DNA from: HXMU1420-13 sp965601825
GTDB lineage: Bacteria > Bacteroidota > Rhodothermia > Balneolales > Balneolaceae
Assembly: GCA_965601825.1 (NCBI GenBank)
Contig: OZ271839.1
Coordinates: 1,178,001-1,242,000 of the forward strand
Length of the DNA: 64,000 nt
Direction of reading: 5' to 3'
The notes beneath the pieces were generated by a model. The model ran no database searches, had not been told where the DNA came from, and was given only the letters and a program-made list of their open reading frames with translations. Below, piece by piece: positions 16,228-24,859 of the stretch. Within the stretch, counting starts at the first letter, position 1, and each line of letters begins with the position of its first letter. The position numbers and the translations under genes are program-made.

Positions 16228-16317
16228 ATGAGGAATGAATCGACATATTGGCAAGGTAACCTGATATTCACGCTACCTATTATTCTAATCATTTTATACC
16301 TATTAATACTGCTTTAG
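16228..16317 (+). CDS. 29-residue single-pass membrane microprotein
   Basis: MRNESTYWQGNLIFTLPIIL continues IILYLLILL and stops. A perfect GGAGG lies five bases before the ATG. About ten polar N-terminal residues precede one hydrophobic helix, giving a probable N-in or N-out single-pass peptide. It lies between the four-helix gene and priA with no transporter beside it. Size and shape recall accessory peptides of transporters or oxidases, but I recognise no family. The good ribosome site and the lack of alternative frames make it more likely than chance. Confidence 0.5.
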   Translation: MRNESTYWQGNLIFTLPIILIILYLLILL

Positions 16318-16336
16318 GTTGATTTGAGCTGGATAT

Positions 16337-16369
16337 TTGGATATGCTTTGAATTAAAAATCATATCCAA
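16337..16369. other. 9-bp inverted repeat just before the priA start
   Basis: TTGGATATG and CATATCCAA are perfect complements separated by 15 A/T-rich bases; the right arm ends 8 bases before the TTG start of priA. There is no T run, so it is an operator or leader-hairpin candidate rather than a clear terminator. Confidence 0.35.
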
Positions 16370-16377
16370 CAGTTGTC

Positions 16378-18804
16378 TTGTTTGCTGAATTAGCATTTCC
16401 AACCGCCGTAATGCAATTATTTACTTATCAGGTTCCAGAGGAATTAATTTCCACCTCTATTATTGGTAAAAGAGTTTGGGTTCCATATAGAACTAGCTTT
16501 GCAATTGGTGTTGTTGTGAAAGTTCATTCTGATAAACCAGCTTTCGAAGTTAAAAGCATAAAGAAAGTACTTGACGATCAACCTATTTTAAGTGCTAAAC
16601 TTCTCGAGTTAACTGAATGGATTCATAAATTTTATTTTTGTAGTTGGGGTGAAGTAATTCAAGCAGCGTTGCCGGCTGGATTAAATTTCGTTTCAAATAC
16701 TCAAATCAGACTTTCTGGTCAAACTGAACCAGAATTATCAAATGATGAATTATTTGTCGTTGATGAATTAAAGTCTGATGAAAAACTTACTCATCAAGAG
16801 GCACAAAAAAGATGGCGAAATTCGAAATTTCTCAAGATTTATAATAAGCTCGTAAAAAAGGGGATTATTGAGCTTTGGCAAGAACCTACAATCAAAGTTA
16901 ATCCTAAAACAGAGAAATGGATTGATTGGTCAGAAGATCGAAATGAAGAAGAAGTACAGAATTATTTAAAAGATTTAGTAAAGCTCTCCAAATGGCAGCA
17001 ATCACTAAAAGCGTTGCTTGTTTTCGATTTACCAGTTAAATACTCGGAATTAGCTGTATCAGAAAAGTTTACCAATTACACCTTAAGTAAACTAAAGAGT
17101 GAAGATTGGATTCAGTACATCGAGAAAGAAGTTACTAGTCGATTTGAACATCTTGTGTTTCAACCTGATAATCTAAAGTCACTAAATAGTGAACAAGAAA
17201 AAGCATTCTCAAGCATAACCGACAAAATTGATGCAAATGAGTTCACAAATTTCTTGTTGCATGGAATTACCGGTTCGGGTAAGACTGAAGTTTATATCCA
17301 TTCTTTGAAGAAGGTACTAGAACAAGGTAAAACCGGAATCGTTTTAGTCCCTGAAATTGCATTAACTCCACAAACAGTTTCCCGATTCTATCAAATTTTC
17401 GGTGATAAAATTGCTGTTTTGCATAGTAGAATGTCGAACAGTGAGCGATTATCAGAATGGAAGAGTATTGAAACCGGCCAAAAGAAAGTTGTTATAGGTC
17501 CACGTTCAGCTGTATTTGCACCCGTTGAAAATCTTGGCATCATCATATTAGATGAAGAGCACGATGCCTCCTATAAACAAATCGATCCGGCGCCTAGATA
17601 TCATGCGAGAGAAGTTGCAATTATGAGAGCCAATGCTGCAAATGCATTAGTTATTATGGGCTCTGCAACACCAAGTATGCAAGCTTTGAATATGGTAAAT
17701 CAAGGTAAAGCTGAAATGCTAACGCTTAGTCATCGCCATGCTGATTCAACTTTACCCGAGGTAACAGTAATTGATCTTAAAGAATACAAAGGCGCTATGA
17801 GAGGATCGATGAGTGTTGCTTTATATAATGCAGTTCAAGAATCCTTATCTAAAAACGAACAAGTAATTCTCTTATACAATCGCAGAGGTTTTGCGAATTA
17901 TATGCAATGTGAGACTTGTGGTCATATTCCAAAAAGCCCGGAAAGTTCAGTGAGTCTTACCTATCACAAACGTTCGAATATGTTGATGTGCCATTATTCG
18001 GGGTACGCGCGAAAAGCGGACACAATTTGTGAAGTTTGTGGCTCTAGTCATTTACTCATTCAGGGATCAGGTACCCAAAAAATAGAAGAAGAATTGGAAG
18101 AATATTTTCCGGAGGCTAGAATACTTCGTTTTGATAAAGATGCGACATCAAAAAAGGGAGCACATGAGGATATACTTTCGAGATTTGGAAGGAAAGAGGC
18201 TGATATTCTGATTGGTACTCAACTTGTTGCAAAAGGCTTAGATTTCCCGGATGTAACCACTGTTGGTGTTATCGATGCTGATACTGAACAGGCTTTTCCT
18301 TCATTCAATTCTAGTGAAAGATTATTTCAATTATTAAGTCAGGTTGCAGGTCGTTCAGGCAGAGGAGCTAAAAAAGGAAAAGTCTTTATTCAAACGAGAC
18401 AGTCAGAAAATTCCGCAATTCAATTTGCAAGGAGTCATAATTTTGATGGATTTTCAAAAGAAGAAATCAATTTTCGGAAAGAACTTAATTATCCACCATA
18501 CTCACGAATTGTTCAGTTTATTTTTAAAGGTAAGCAAGAGCATAAAGTGAAATTATCAGCCCAAACGGTTTTAAACATCGTAAAGCAAACGCTACCTAAG
18601 CTTGAAGTTTTAGGGCCATCAGAGGGTGTAATTGGCTGGTTAAATGGAATGTATATTTGGGAATTATCCATCAAATTGCCAACTGATAAAGGTGCTAATT
18701 ACATTGAGAAAGTCTTGGAATTAATGATGTCTCAGTATGATAAATCCATTCCATTTAGCTCATCATCAGTAAGAGTAAATATAAATGTAGATGCGCAACG
18801 ATAA
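16378..18804 (+). CDS. priA: Primosomal protein N' (PriA helicase) with degenerate inner zinc site
   Basis: 808 residues from a TTG start (LFAELAFPTAVMQLFTYQVP read with initiator Met), the expected PriA N-terminus. The 3'-end-binding domain comes first; helicase motifs follow: LLHGITGSGKTEVYIHSLKK (Walker A), VLVPEIALTPQ, IIILDEEHDASYKQ (DEEH) and ATPSMQAL. The zinc region has C511, C514, C538, C551 and C554, but Ser at 520, 523 and 541 where PriA normally has Cys. QLVAKGLDFPDVTTVGVIDA and LSQVAGRSGRGAKKG complete motifs V and VI. PriA reloads the replisome at stalled forks. The next gene starts 60 bp downstream. Confidence 0.93.
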   Translation: MFAELAFPTAVMQLFTYQVPEELISTSIIGKRVWVPYRTSFAIGVVVKVHSDKPAFEVKSIKKVLDDQPILSAKLLELTEWIHKFYFCSWGEVIQAALPAGLNFVSNTQIRLSGQTEPELSNDELFVVDELKSDEKLTHQEAQKRWRNSKFLKIYNKLVKKGIIELWQEPTIKVNPKTEKWIDWSEDRNEEEVQNYLKDLVKLSKWQQSLKALLVFDLPVKYSELAVSEKFTNYTLSKLKSEDWIQYIEKEVTSRFEHLVFQPDNLKSLNSEQEKAFSSITDKIDANEFTNFLLHGITGSGKTEVYIHSLKKVLEQGKTGIVLVPEIALTPQTVSRFYQIFGDKIAVLHSRMSNSERLSEWKSIETGQKKVVIGPRSAVFAPVENLGIIILDEEHDASYKQIDPAPRYHAREVAIMRANAANALVIMGSATPSMQALNMVNQGKAEMLTLSHRHADSTLPEVTVIDLKEYKGAMRGSMSVALYNAVQESLSKNEQVILLYNRRGFANYMQCETCGHIPKSPESSVSLTYHKRSNMLMCHYSGYARKADTICEVCGSSHLLIQGSGTQKIEEELEEYFPEARILRFDKDATSKKGAHEDILSRFGRKEADILIGTQLVAKGLDFPDVTTVGVIDADTEQAFPSFNSSERLFQLLSQVAGRSGRGAKKGKVFIQTRQSENSAIQFARSHNFDGFSKEEINFRKELNYPPYSRIVQFIFKGKQEHKVKLSAQTVLNIVKQTLPKLEVLGPSEGVIGWLNGMYIWELSIKLPTDKGANYIEKVLELMMSQYDKSIPFSSSSVRVNINVDAQR

Positions 18805-18865
18805 ATTGTTGCAAATCCCAACAGAAAGTAAGTATTTAGGCGGTATAACGGATTAATGTGATCTT

Positions 18866-20794
18866 ATGGGTGATACACGGGTAAAACTGGCTCAATCGAA
18901 CGAAGAACTTCAAAACTTCATGAAAAATGTGTTGAAAGATCTTCGTGCTCTAGAACGGATGTTGGAAGAAGAATGGTTCGAAACGGAACCTATTCGTATA
19001 GGTGCTGAGCAGGAATTATGTTTGATAGACCGAAATGCGAAACCATTTCTCGGTGCTATTGATATTTTGGACAAGCTAGATCATCCGAATTTTACACATG
19101 AGTTTGCCAAGTTCAATCTGGAGATCAATCTAAACCCACCACTTGAATTTAAAGGTGATTGTCTTTCTCATATGGAACACAATCTCCAGCGTGACGTCGC
19201 ACGAGTTCGTGAAATTGCAGATGAATTTGATGCAGAAGTTTTACTAACAGGAATTCTTCCAACCATTCGAAAGTCTGACGTTAGTCTGAACAGTCTTACA
19301 GAAATACCTCGATATAAAGCACTATGTGATGCTATCGATAATCTTAGAGGCAAAGAATACGAGTTACGTATTCAAGGGATGGATGAACTCTTGATGAAAT
19401 TCGATACTCCAATCCTTGAAGGTTGCAACACGGGTTTTCAGGTTCATTTACAAATAAAGCCCAATGAATTTGTATCGAAATACAATGCTGCACTTGCAAT
19501 TACAGCTCCAGTTTTATCATCTGCCGTAAATTCACCAGTCTTTTTAGGAAAACGATTGTGGGCAGAAACCAGGATTGCACTTTTTCATCAATCAGTTGAT
19601 ACACGGGGAGTTGGCGATCATTTACGTGATAGTAGCCCAAGAGTAACGTTTGGTAATTCATGGATAAAAGATTCAATTCTAGATGTCTATAAAGATGATA
19701 TATCTCGATATCGGGTTCTACTTAGTTCTGATGTTGAAGAAGATGTTGAAGAGATGATGTCAAAAGGTGTGCCACCAGAACTCTTAGCACTAAAAGTGCA
19801 TAATGGCACAGTGTACCGATGGAATAGAGCTTGTTATGGTGTTGGTGGCGGAAAACCACATCTAAGAATTGAAAATCGAGTGTTGCCTTCTGGTCCAACA
19901 GTGATTGATGAAATGGCCAATACAGCATTTTGGCTAGGTCTGTTAAATGGATTCGAAGATGAATATCCCGACATCACAAAAGTGCTGGAGTTTGATGATG
20001 CACGATTAAATTTCTTTGCTGCTTCTAAAATGGGATTGGATACTAATTTTGAATGGGCAAATGGAAGAAAAGTAAATGCCAAAGAATTAATACTGGATGA
20101 ACTATTACCGCTGGCAAAGCATGGTTTAGAAAAAGCCGAGATTACAAAATCAGATATCGACACCTACTTATCAGTGATTCATGACCGGGTAGAAAGCTCA
20201 AAAACCGGCGCTTATTGGATGGTGAAATCTTACGGAAATATCATTAAAGAAGGTAACCGTGAACAAGCGTTGACTACTGTAACGGCATCCATGCTAAAGA
20301 ATCAAAAGAAAGGTGAGCCTGTTCATAAATGGGGGCTGGCCAAATTTGAAGACGTAACCGCATGGACACCATCCAAATTACTTGTTGAAGAATTTATGAC
20401 CACCGATCTCTTCACAGCCCGAAAAGACGATTTGATAGAGTTTGTTTCGAATTTAATGGATTGGAGAGCAATCAGATACATTCCAATTGAAGACGATCGC
20501 AAACACTTAATTGGACTGGTTTCTATGCGCATGGTAATGCGAGAATATTCCAAGGTAATTACAGACACAAAGATTGATAATGTTCAGTTAAGTGATTTTA
20601 TGATTAAAAATCCTATCACAGTACATCCTGAGGCTTCAATTATGGAAGCAATGAACATAATGTTAGAACATGAAATAGGTTGTTTACCGGTAGTGAAGAA
20701 TAGTCGATTAGTTGGTATTATAACCGAACACAATTTTATGGATATTACTCGGCGTTTATTGTACGCTTTGGCTGGAGAAAAGGAAAATAATTGA
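18866..20794 (+). CDS. GCS2-type glutamate-cysteine-ligase-like enzyme fused to two CBS domains
   Basis: 642 residues. Residues ~1-500 are a carboxylate-amine ligase of the GCS2/YbdK group: PIRIGAEQELCLIDRNAKP with the catalytic Glu pair, KFNLEINLNPP, GFQVHLQIKPN, FGNSWIKDS and HLRIENRVLPSGPTVIDEMA. Residues ~510-640 form a CBS pair (VEEFMTTDLFTARKDDLIEF; FMIKNPITVHPEASIMEAMN; GCLPVVKNSRLVGIITEHNF), a module that usually senses adenine nucleotides. The reaction is ATP-dependent amide formation between an acid and an amine; the substrates are unknown. Stop and next start overlap as TGATG, so it is coupled to the aspartoacylase-family gene. Cytosolic. Confidence 0.82.
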   Translation: MGDTRVKLAQSNEELQNFMKNVLKDLRALERMLEEEWFETEPIRIGAEQELCLIDRNAKPFLGAIDILDKLDHPNFTHEFAKFNLEINLNPPLEFKGDCLSHMEHNLQRDVARVREIADEFDAEVLLTGILPTIRKSDVSLNSLTEIPRYKALCDAIDNLRGKEYELRIQGMDELLMKFDTPILEGCNTGFQVHLQIKPNEFVSKYNAALAITAPVLSSAVNSPVFLGKRLWAETRIALFHQSVDTRGVGDHLRDSSPRVTFGNSWIKDSILDVYKDDISRYRVLLSSDVEEDVEEMMSKGVPPELLALKVHNGTVYRWNRACYGVGGGKPHLRIENRVLPSGPTVIDEMANTAFWLGLLNGFEDEYPDITKVLEFDDARLNFFAASKMGLDTNFEWANGRKVNAKELILDELLPLAKHGLEKAEITKSDIDTYLSVIHDRVESSKTGAYWMVKSYGNIIKEGNREQALTTVTASMLKNQKKGEPVHKWGLAKFEDVTAWTPSKLLVEEFMTTDLFTARKDDLIEFVSNLMDWRAIRYIPIEDDRKHLIGLVSMRMVMREYSKVITDTKIDNVQLSDFMIKNPITVHPEASIMEAMNIMLEHEIGCLPVVKNSRLVGIITEHNFMDITRRLLYALAGEKENN

Positions 20795-21750
20795 TGCAGG
20801 AAGAAGCTATTCAGCAGGATCAGAATGATCATTCACAACGAATTTTAAAACACTTTATCGGCGATGTTCGCGGAGATCTTCCCGGACCAACAATCATTGC
20901 AGTTGCGGGTATTCACGGTAATGAACCCACAGGTGTTGATGCAATTGAAGATGTGATTCTACAATTAATGCCACTAAAAGAACACCTTCGCGGTAGATTT
21001 ATAGGATTGAAAGGTAATCTTCGAGCCCTCGAAAGAAATGTCCGGTTTATTGATGAAGACATGAACCGACTATGGATTACGTCACTTCTTGATAAAATCA
21101 GAAGAACTGCATTTGAAGACATTCAGAGTTCTGAGAGAGTTGAGTTAAAAGAACTTTTAACGATTTTAGATCCGATTGTCTACTCAGAAGAAGAAGTGAT
21201 TTATGTTGATTTGCACACATTTTCCGGTACCGGTGCGATGTTTACAATTACTCCAAAAGAACAACGCCATATTGAGTTATTAAGTGAATTGAAAATTCCA
21301 TTAGTATTCGGAATTGAACACACATTGATTGGTACCTCCATGGAGTATGTAGAAGATGCCGGGCATATTGGCTTTGCTTTTGAAAGTGGTACCCATGGTA
21401 CGGTATTGGCAGAAAATAATGCAGTAGCCGGTGTTATGACCCTCTTAGTAGATGCGGGTTATATTCCAGCAGACAAGCTTGAAAAGTTTGGAATGTACTA
21501 TGCCTACTTAATGGAGAAGGTGAAAGGGTGTCCACATAAGTTGGATTTTGTTTACAAACATATCATTGAAGAAGGGGATGAGTTTGTAATGAATCCGGGC
21601 TTCAATAATTTCGATCCAATCGAAAAAGGAGATTGGTTGGCAACTGATAAGCACGGAAAAATCGAAGCCCAAACTGATGGTTATATACTAATGCCTTTGT
21701 ATCAGGAACAAGGCTACGATGGGTTCTTTATAGTGAGGGATAGTGAGTAA
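20794..21750 (+). CDS. Succinylglutamate desuccinylase/aspartoacylase-family zinc hydrolase
   Basis: 318 residues from the ATG overlapping the upstream stop. The M14-like zinc site is visible: IIAVAGIHGNEPTGVDAIED (His and Glu ligands), NVRFIDEDMNRLW (substrate Arg/Asn region) and VIYVDLHTFSGTGAMF (third His). A late GHIGFAFESGTHG supplies the catalytic Glu. The C-terminal ~90 residues form a beta-rich domain (GWF-type barrel). The family removes acyl groups from N-acyl amino acids, the reverse chemistry of the ligase upstream, suggesting a joint make-and-break or salvage role. The scpB GTG start lies inside its last codons. Confidence 0.85.
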   Translation: MQEEAIQQDQNDHSQRILKHFIGDVRGDLPGPTIIAVAGIHGNEPTGVDAIEDVILQLMPLKEHLRGRFIGLKGNLRALERNVRFIDEDMNRLWITSLLDKIRRTAFEDIQSSERVELKELLTILDPIVYSEEEVIYVDLHTFSGTGAMFTITPKEQRHIELLSELKIPLVFGIEHTLIGTSMEYVEDAGHIGFAFESGTHGTVLAENNAVAGVMTLLVDAGYIPADKLEKFGMYYAYLMEKVKGCPHKLDFVYKHIIEEGDEFVMNPGFNNFDPIEKGDWLATDKHGKIEAQTDGYILMPLYQEQGYDGFFIVRDSE

Positions 21751-22483
21751 AAAACTGAGTGATTATCAGTTTATTGATGGCAGTAGATTGTCATCGGTAA
21801 TTGAAGCACTGATTTTTGCCAGTGATGAACCTATTTCTTCAGATAAAATCCGATCAATAATAGTTGAGCAAGAAGATCAGATTGAAATCGATGAGGAGAC
21901 GGTAGAAAAATTCATCGATAAATTAAATGAGCGGTATGACGAAGGTGGATCTAGTTTTCGAATAGTGCCGTTGGCCGGGGGCTTCACATTTGCGACACAG
22001 CCCAAGTACCATTATTGGTTAAGTGTTTTTCAACATCAGAATGCGTTTAGAAAACTGTCGCAATCAGCAATAGAAACATTGGCAATTATTGCATATCGGC
22101 AGCCAATTACAAAACCAGAAGTTGATCAAATTCGAGGCGTTGATTCCGGTTATATCATTCGGCAATTGATGGAAAAAACACTGATTGAAGTTTTTGGTAG
22201 ATCAGATAGCCCGGGAAAACCACTACTTTATAGAACATCAAAGCATTTTCTGCGTCATTTTGGGCTGAATGAGGTAGGCGAGTTACCTAAGCCAAGAGAA
22301 ATTGAAGAGATTCTTAAGGATGATGACATGGCAGAACACAGGCAGTTATTATTAGAGCGCCAGATGATGATGGAGTATGAAAGGGAGGAAGGAGAAAGGA
22401 GAGAGGAAAAAGGAGAAAGTAAAGATGGTGAAGGGGAAATGGGCGAAGGGACTGAAGGTGATGACGTTGAAATTTCAACTTAA
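21743..22483 (+). CDS. scpB: Segregation and condensation protein B
   Basis: 246 residues from a GTG start that overlaps the upstream gene by 8 bases. ScpB is the winged-helix kleisin partner of SMC-ScpA in chromosome segregation. SSVIEALIFASDEPISSDKI, FRIVPLAGGFTFATQPKYHY, QSAIETLAIIAYRQPITKPE and IRQLMEKTLIEVFGRSDSPG are family hallmarks. The last ~35 residues (from about REEGERREEKGES) are a Glu/Gly/Lys-rich tail read through the left arm of an inverted repeat, so the normal C-terminus seems to have been altered by a repeat element. scpA is not adjacent. Confidence 0.92.
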   Translation: MSKKLSDYQFIDGSRLSSVIEALIFASDEPISSDKIRSIIVEQEDQIEIDEETVEKFIDKLNERYDEGGSSFRIVPLAGGFTFATQPKYHYWLSVFQHQNAFRKLSQSAIETLAIIAYRQPITKPEVDQIRGVDSGYIIRQLMEKTLIEVFGRSDSPGKPLLYRTSKHFLRHFGLNEVGELPKPREIEEILKDDDMAEHRQLLLERQMMMEYEREEGERREEKGESKDGEGEMGEGTEGDDVEIST

Positions 22484-22885
22484 AATCACAAAGAAATGAA
22501 TAAGAAAGTACATAGTTTTGAAGACTTGAAAGTTTGGCAATTTGCAGTTCAACTAAGTATAGAAGTTTACGGTCTCTTGAAAGAATCGAGAGATTTTGGT
22601 TTAAAAGATCAATTGCAGAGATCTGCTGTTTCAATTCCATCAAATATAGCTGAAGGTTTTGAGCGACAGTCAAATAAAGAGTACATTCGATTCTTATATA
22701 TTGCGAAGGGCTCTTGTGGTGAGTTGAGAACACAATTACATATAGCATCAAAAGTTGATGAAATTGAGCTAGAAAAAGGAAATGAGCTTGTTAAGAAAAC
22801 CAAAGAAATTTCTGCCATGCTACAAGGTTTGATAAATACCAGAAGAACTAAATTCTAACCTTTCTCCTTTTTCCTCTCTCCTTTC
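22394..22885. repeat. Perfect 26-bp inverted repeat bracketing the second four-helix-bundle gene
   Basis: The purine-rich left arm at 22394-22419 (GAAAGGAGAGAGGAAAAAGG then AGAAAG) is exactly complementary to 22860-22885. The arms enclose the 120-residue four-helix gene; the right arm begins two bases after its stop codon. The left arm lies inside the 3' end of scpB and encodes part of its charged tail. In RNA the arms could form a 26-bp duplex. Confidence 0.85.
22496..22858 (+). CDS. Four-helix-bundle protein (S23/IVS family)
   Basis: 120 residues. SFEDLKVWQFAVQLSIEVYG, FGLKDQLQRSAVSIPSNIAE, GFERQSNKEYIRFLYIAKGS and CGELRTQLHIASKVDEIE are the consensus blocks of the S23/IVS family (the SIPSNIAEGF and SxxELxTQL motifs), closer to consensus than the copy at 15717-16085. 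It starts 12 bases after scpB and lies inside a perfect 26-bp inverted repeat. In rRNA genes such proteins are encoded in intervening sequences whose flanking arms form a duplex cut by RNase III; here the unit sits at a protein gene. Function unknown. Confidence 0.88.
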   Translation: MNKKVHSFEDLKVWQFAVQLSIEVYGLLKESRDFGLKDQLQRSAVSIPSNIAEGFERQSNKEYIRFLYIAKGSCGELRTQLHIASKVDEIELEKGNELVKKTKEISAMLQGLINTRRTKF

Positions 22886-22949
22886 ACCTATGAAAAGAAT
22901 TAAATTTTAAACCGCAGAATTAGATTTTAAGAATTAGGAATAATTCGAA

Positions 22950-23822
22950 ATGAAACCGAGAAGAAGAAAATCAAACAAACCAAATCCTGATCAAAATAGA
23001 GAGAATCCTAAAAAGCGAACTGAATCCTCAAATAAAAAGAAGTCCAAACCAAAGAATTCAGTAAGTCAGAATTATTCAGTTTCAGAGGAAATTCGAATTA
23101 ATAAATTCATCGCCCATGCCGGGTTATGTTCCCGTCGCGAAGCTGATGTTTTAATTGCTGATGGCAAAGTTGAAGTAAATGGAAAAATAGTAACAGAATT
23201 AGGCTTAAAGGTCAGTCAACGAGATAAAATTGTTGTTGATGGCCAAACTTTAAGCCTTGAGCCGTTTGTTTATCTGTTGCTAAACAAGCCGAAAAATACG
23301 ATTACAACTACAGATGATGATCGTGGTAGAAATACGGTGCTAGATGAGATTGAAAATGCAACAGGTTATCGAGTATATCCGGTAGGTAGATTAGATCGAA
23401 ATACAACCGGTTTATTAATCCTCACCAATGATGGCGATCTGGCTCATCGGTTGATGCATCCAAGCTACAAAGTTCGAAAAACCTACGAAGTTACATCGTT
23501 AAGAGAGCTTACTGACAATGAATTGGGCAGTTTAATAGAAGGGATTGAGCTTGAAGATGGAAAAGCTAAGGGACACAATGTAAAACGATTTGCAGATGTG
23601 AAAAATACTTTTCTTATTTCAGTGTTTGAAGGTCGTAACCGACTGATACGCAGAATGGTAGAGTTTTTCGGGACAGAAGTAACAAAATTAAAGCGTATTG
23701 AATATGCTGGCTTAAATCTTAAAGGTGTAGCCAATGGAAGGTGGCGATTTTTAAGACAAAATGAGATTAATGATCTGCGCAAACTTGTAAAGCTTGACGC
23801 GCTAGACTTCAAAAAAGGATAG
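22950..23822 (+). CDS. rluB: RluB/RsuA-family rRNA pseudouridine synthase
   Basis: 290 residues. The first ~45 are Lys/Arg/Asn/Ser-rich and probably disordered and RNA-binding. An S4 domain follows (IRINKFIAHAGLCSRREADV, IADGKVEVNGKIV). The catalytic domain has YPVGRLDRNTTGLLILTNDG with the catalytic Asp, HRLMHPSYKVRKTYEV, and FEGRNRLIRRMVEFFG. Enzymes of this group isomerise uridine in the 23S (RluB) or 16S (RsuA) rRNA; RluB is the usual assignment in this lineage. The hydrolase gene starts one base after its stop region. ScpB-RluB adjacency is common in many bacteria; here only the four-helix unit separates them. Confidence 0.9.
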   Translation: MKPRRRKSNKPNPDQNRENPKKRTESSNKKKSKPKNSVSQNYSVSEEIRINKFIAHAGLCSRREADVLIADGKVEVNGKIVTELGLKVSQRDKIVVDGQTLSLEPFVYLLLNKPKNTITTTDDDRGRNTVLDEIENATGYRVYPVGRLDRNTTGLLILTNDGDLAHRLMHPSYKVRKTYEVTSLRELTDNELGSLIEGIELEDGKAKGHNVKRFADVKNTFLISVFEGRNRLIRRMVEFFGTEVTKLKRIEYAGLNLKGVANGRWRFLRQNEINDLRKLVKLDALDFKKG

Positions 23823-23823
23823 C

Positions 23824-24699
23824 ATGGAATTTGATAATATTTCGATCAGCTCCGGAAAAATTGATTCAACCGAAGGTAACCCCATTCGTTGGGATTTATA
23901 TTCACCAATCAGTGGTACAAACCGTGAATTCCCGGTAATTCTATTTATTCATGGGTTTAAAGGATTTAAAGATTGGGGCGCTTTCCCTGATGCTTGCGAA
24001 GATTTAGCCAGAAGCGGTTTTGGTGTAGTTGCTTTCAATCTTTCTTTAAATGGAATAGGGGATAATCGTCGTGAATTTGATCGGTTAGATTTGTTTGCAC
24101 GTCAAACTTTCACGCAGGATTTAGCGGATATTCAATCCATAATTACCGCCCTTCAGAAAGGTGAAATAAAAGATTCCCATACGCATCTGAATACCGATTT
24201 CATAGGTATTGTAGGGCATTCCCGAGGTGGACATTTAGCCATTGCCGCTGCTGCTGAATTTGAAGCCATTCAATGCATAGTCACTTGGAGCGCTGTTGCG
24301 AATTATTTAGAGTTTTGGTCTGATTCGATGAAATCTGATTGGGAATCAAAAGGAGTGACCGAAATCGTCAATTCAAGAACAAATCAAACAATGCCTCTCG
24401 AGAAAGTTGTTTTTGATGATGCACTTGAAAATGAACAGAGAGTAATAGCTATGCATCGAGTGAAAGAATTAAGGGTTCCATCTCTATTTATTCATGCTCG
24501 TGAGGATGAATCTGTTCCATATGCACATTCCGAACAATTGCATATTCACTCAGCGGCAAAAGACAAAGAGCTAAAATTAATTGCCAAGGCAGGTCACACT
24601 TTTGGAATTGCCCATCCTTTTGAAGAAGATGATTTTCCAAAACCTTTTCAACAGCTGTTAGATGAAACCATTGGGTGGTTTCGCGAGCATCTTAGGTGA
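23824..24699 (+). CDS. Alpha/beta hydrolase (serine hydrolase)
   Basis: 291 residues, no signal peptide. VILFIHGFKGFKDWGAFPDA is the oxyanion-hole HGF loop, IGIVGHSRGGHLAIAAAAEF the nucleophile elbow, RVPSLFIHAREDESVPYAHS the acid region and IAKAGHTFGIAHPFEED the catalytic His. It lies just after rluB with GGAT six bases before the ATG. A likely carboxylesterase or related housekeeping hydrolase; substrate unknown. Confidence 0.8.
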   Translation: MEFDNISISSGKIDSTEGNPIRWDLYSPISGTNREFPVILFIHGFKGFKDWGAFPDACEDLARSGFGVVAFNLSLNGIGDNRREFDRLDLFARQTFTQDLADIQSIITALQKGEIKDSHTHLNTDFIGIVGHSRGGHLAIAAAAEFEAIQCIVTWSAVANYLEFWSDSMKSDWESKGVTEIVNSRTNQTMPLEKVVFDDALENEQRVIAMHRVKELRVPSLFIHAREDESVPYAHSEQLHIHSAAKDKELKLIAKAGHTFGIAHPFEEDDFPKPFQQLLDETIGWFREHLR

Positions 24700-24859
24700 T
24701 CATTTTTTTCAAACTAATTTATTCTAGAAAGGTGCTGTTCAATTTTCATGTTGAATAATGTTAATTGATAAGATGACTCACATCTTTTTACACCCAAAAC
24801 TTGCTTCACAGGGCATCTAGTCAGACTTTCCAGTCTTTTCCTAAACTTAAAATTCAAGA

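Noticed and set aside
20323..20832. Leftward frames opposite the CBS region and the aspartoacylase start
   Set aside because: Shadow frames with no ribosome site, family motif or membrane pattern beyond composition.
22314..22751. 145-residue leftward frame opposite scpB and the four-helix gene
   Set aside because: Both overlapped genes have strong family signatures; the antisense Leu/His/Pro-rich tail comes from the purine-rich repeat.
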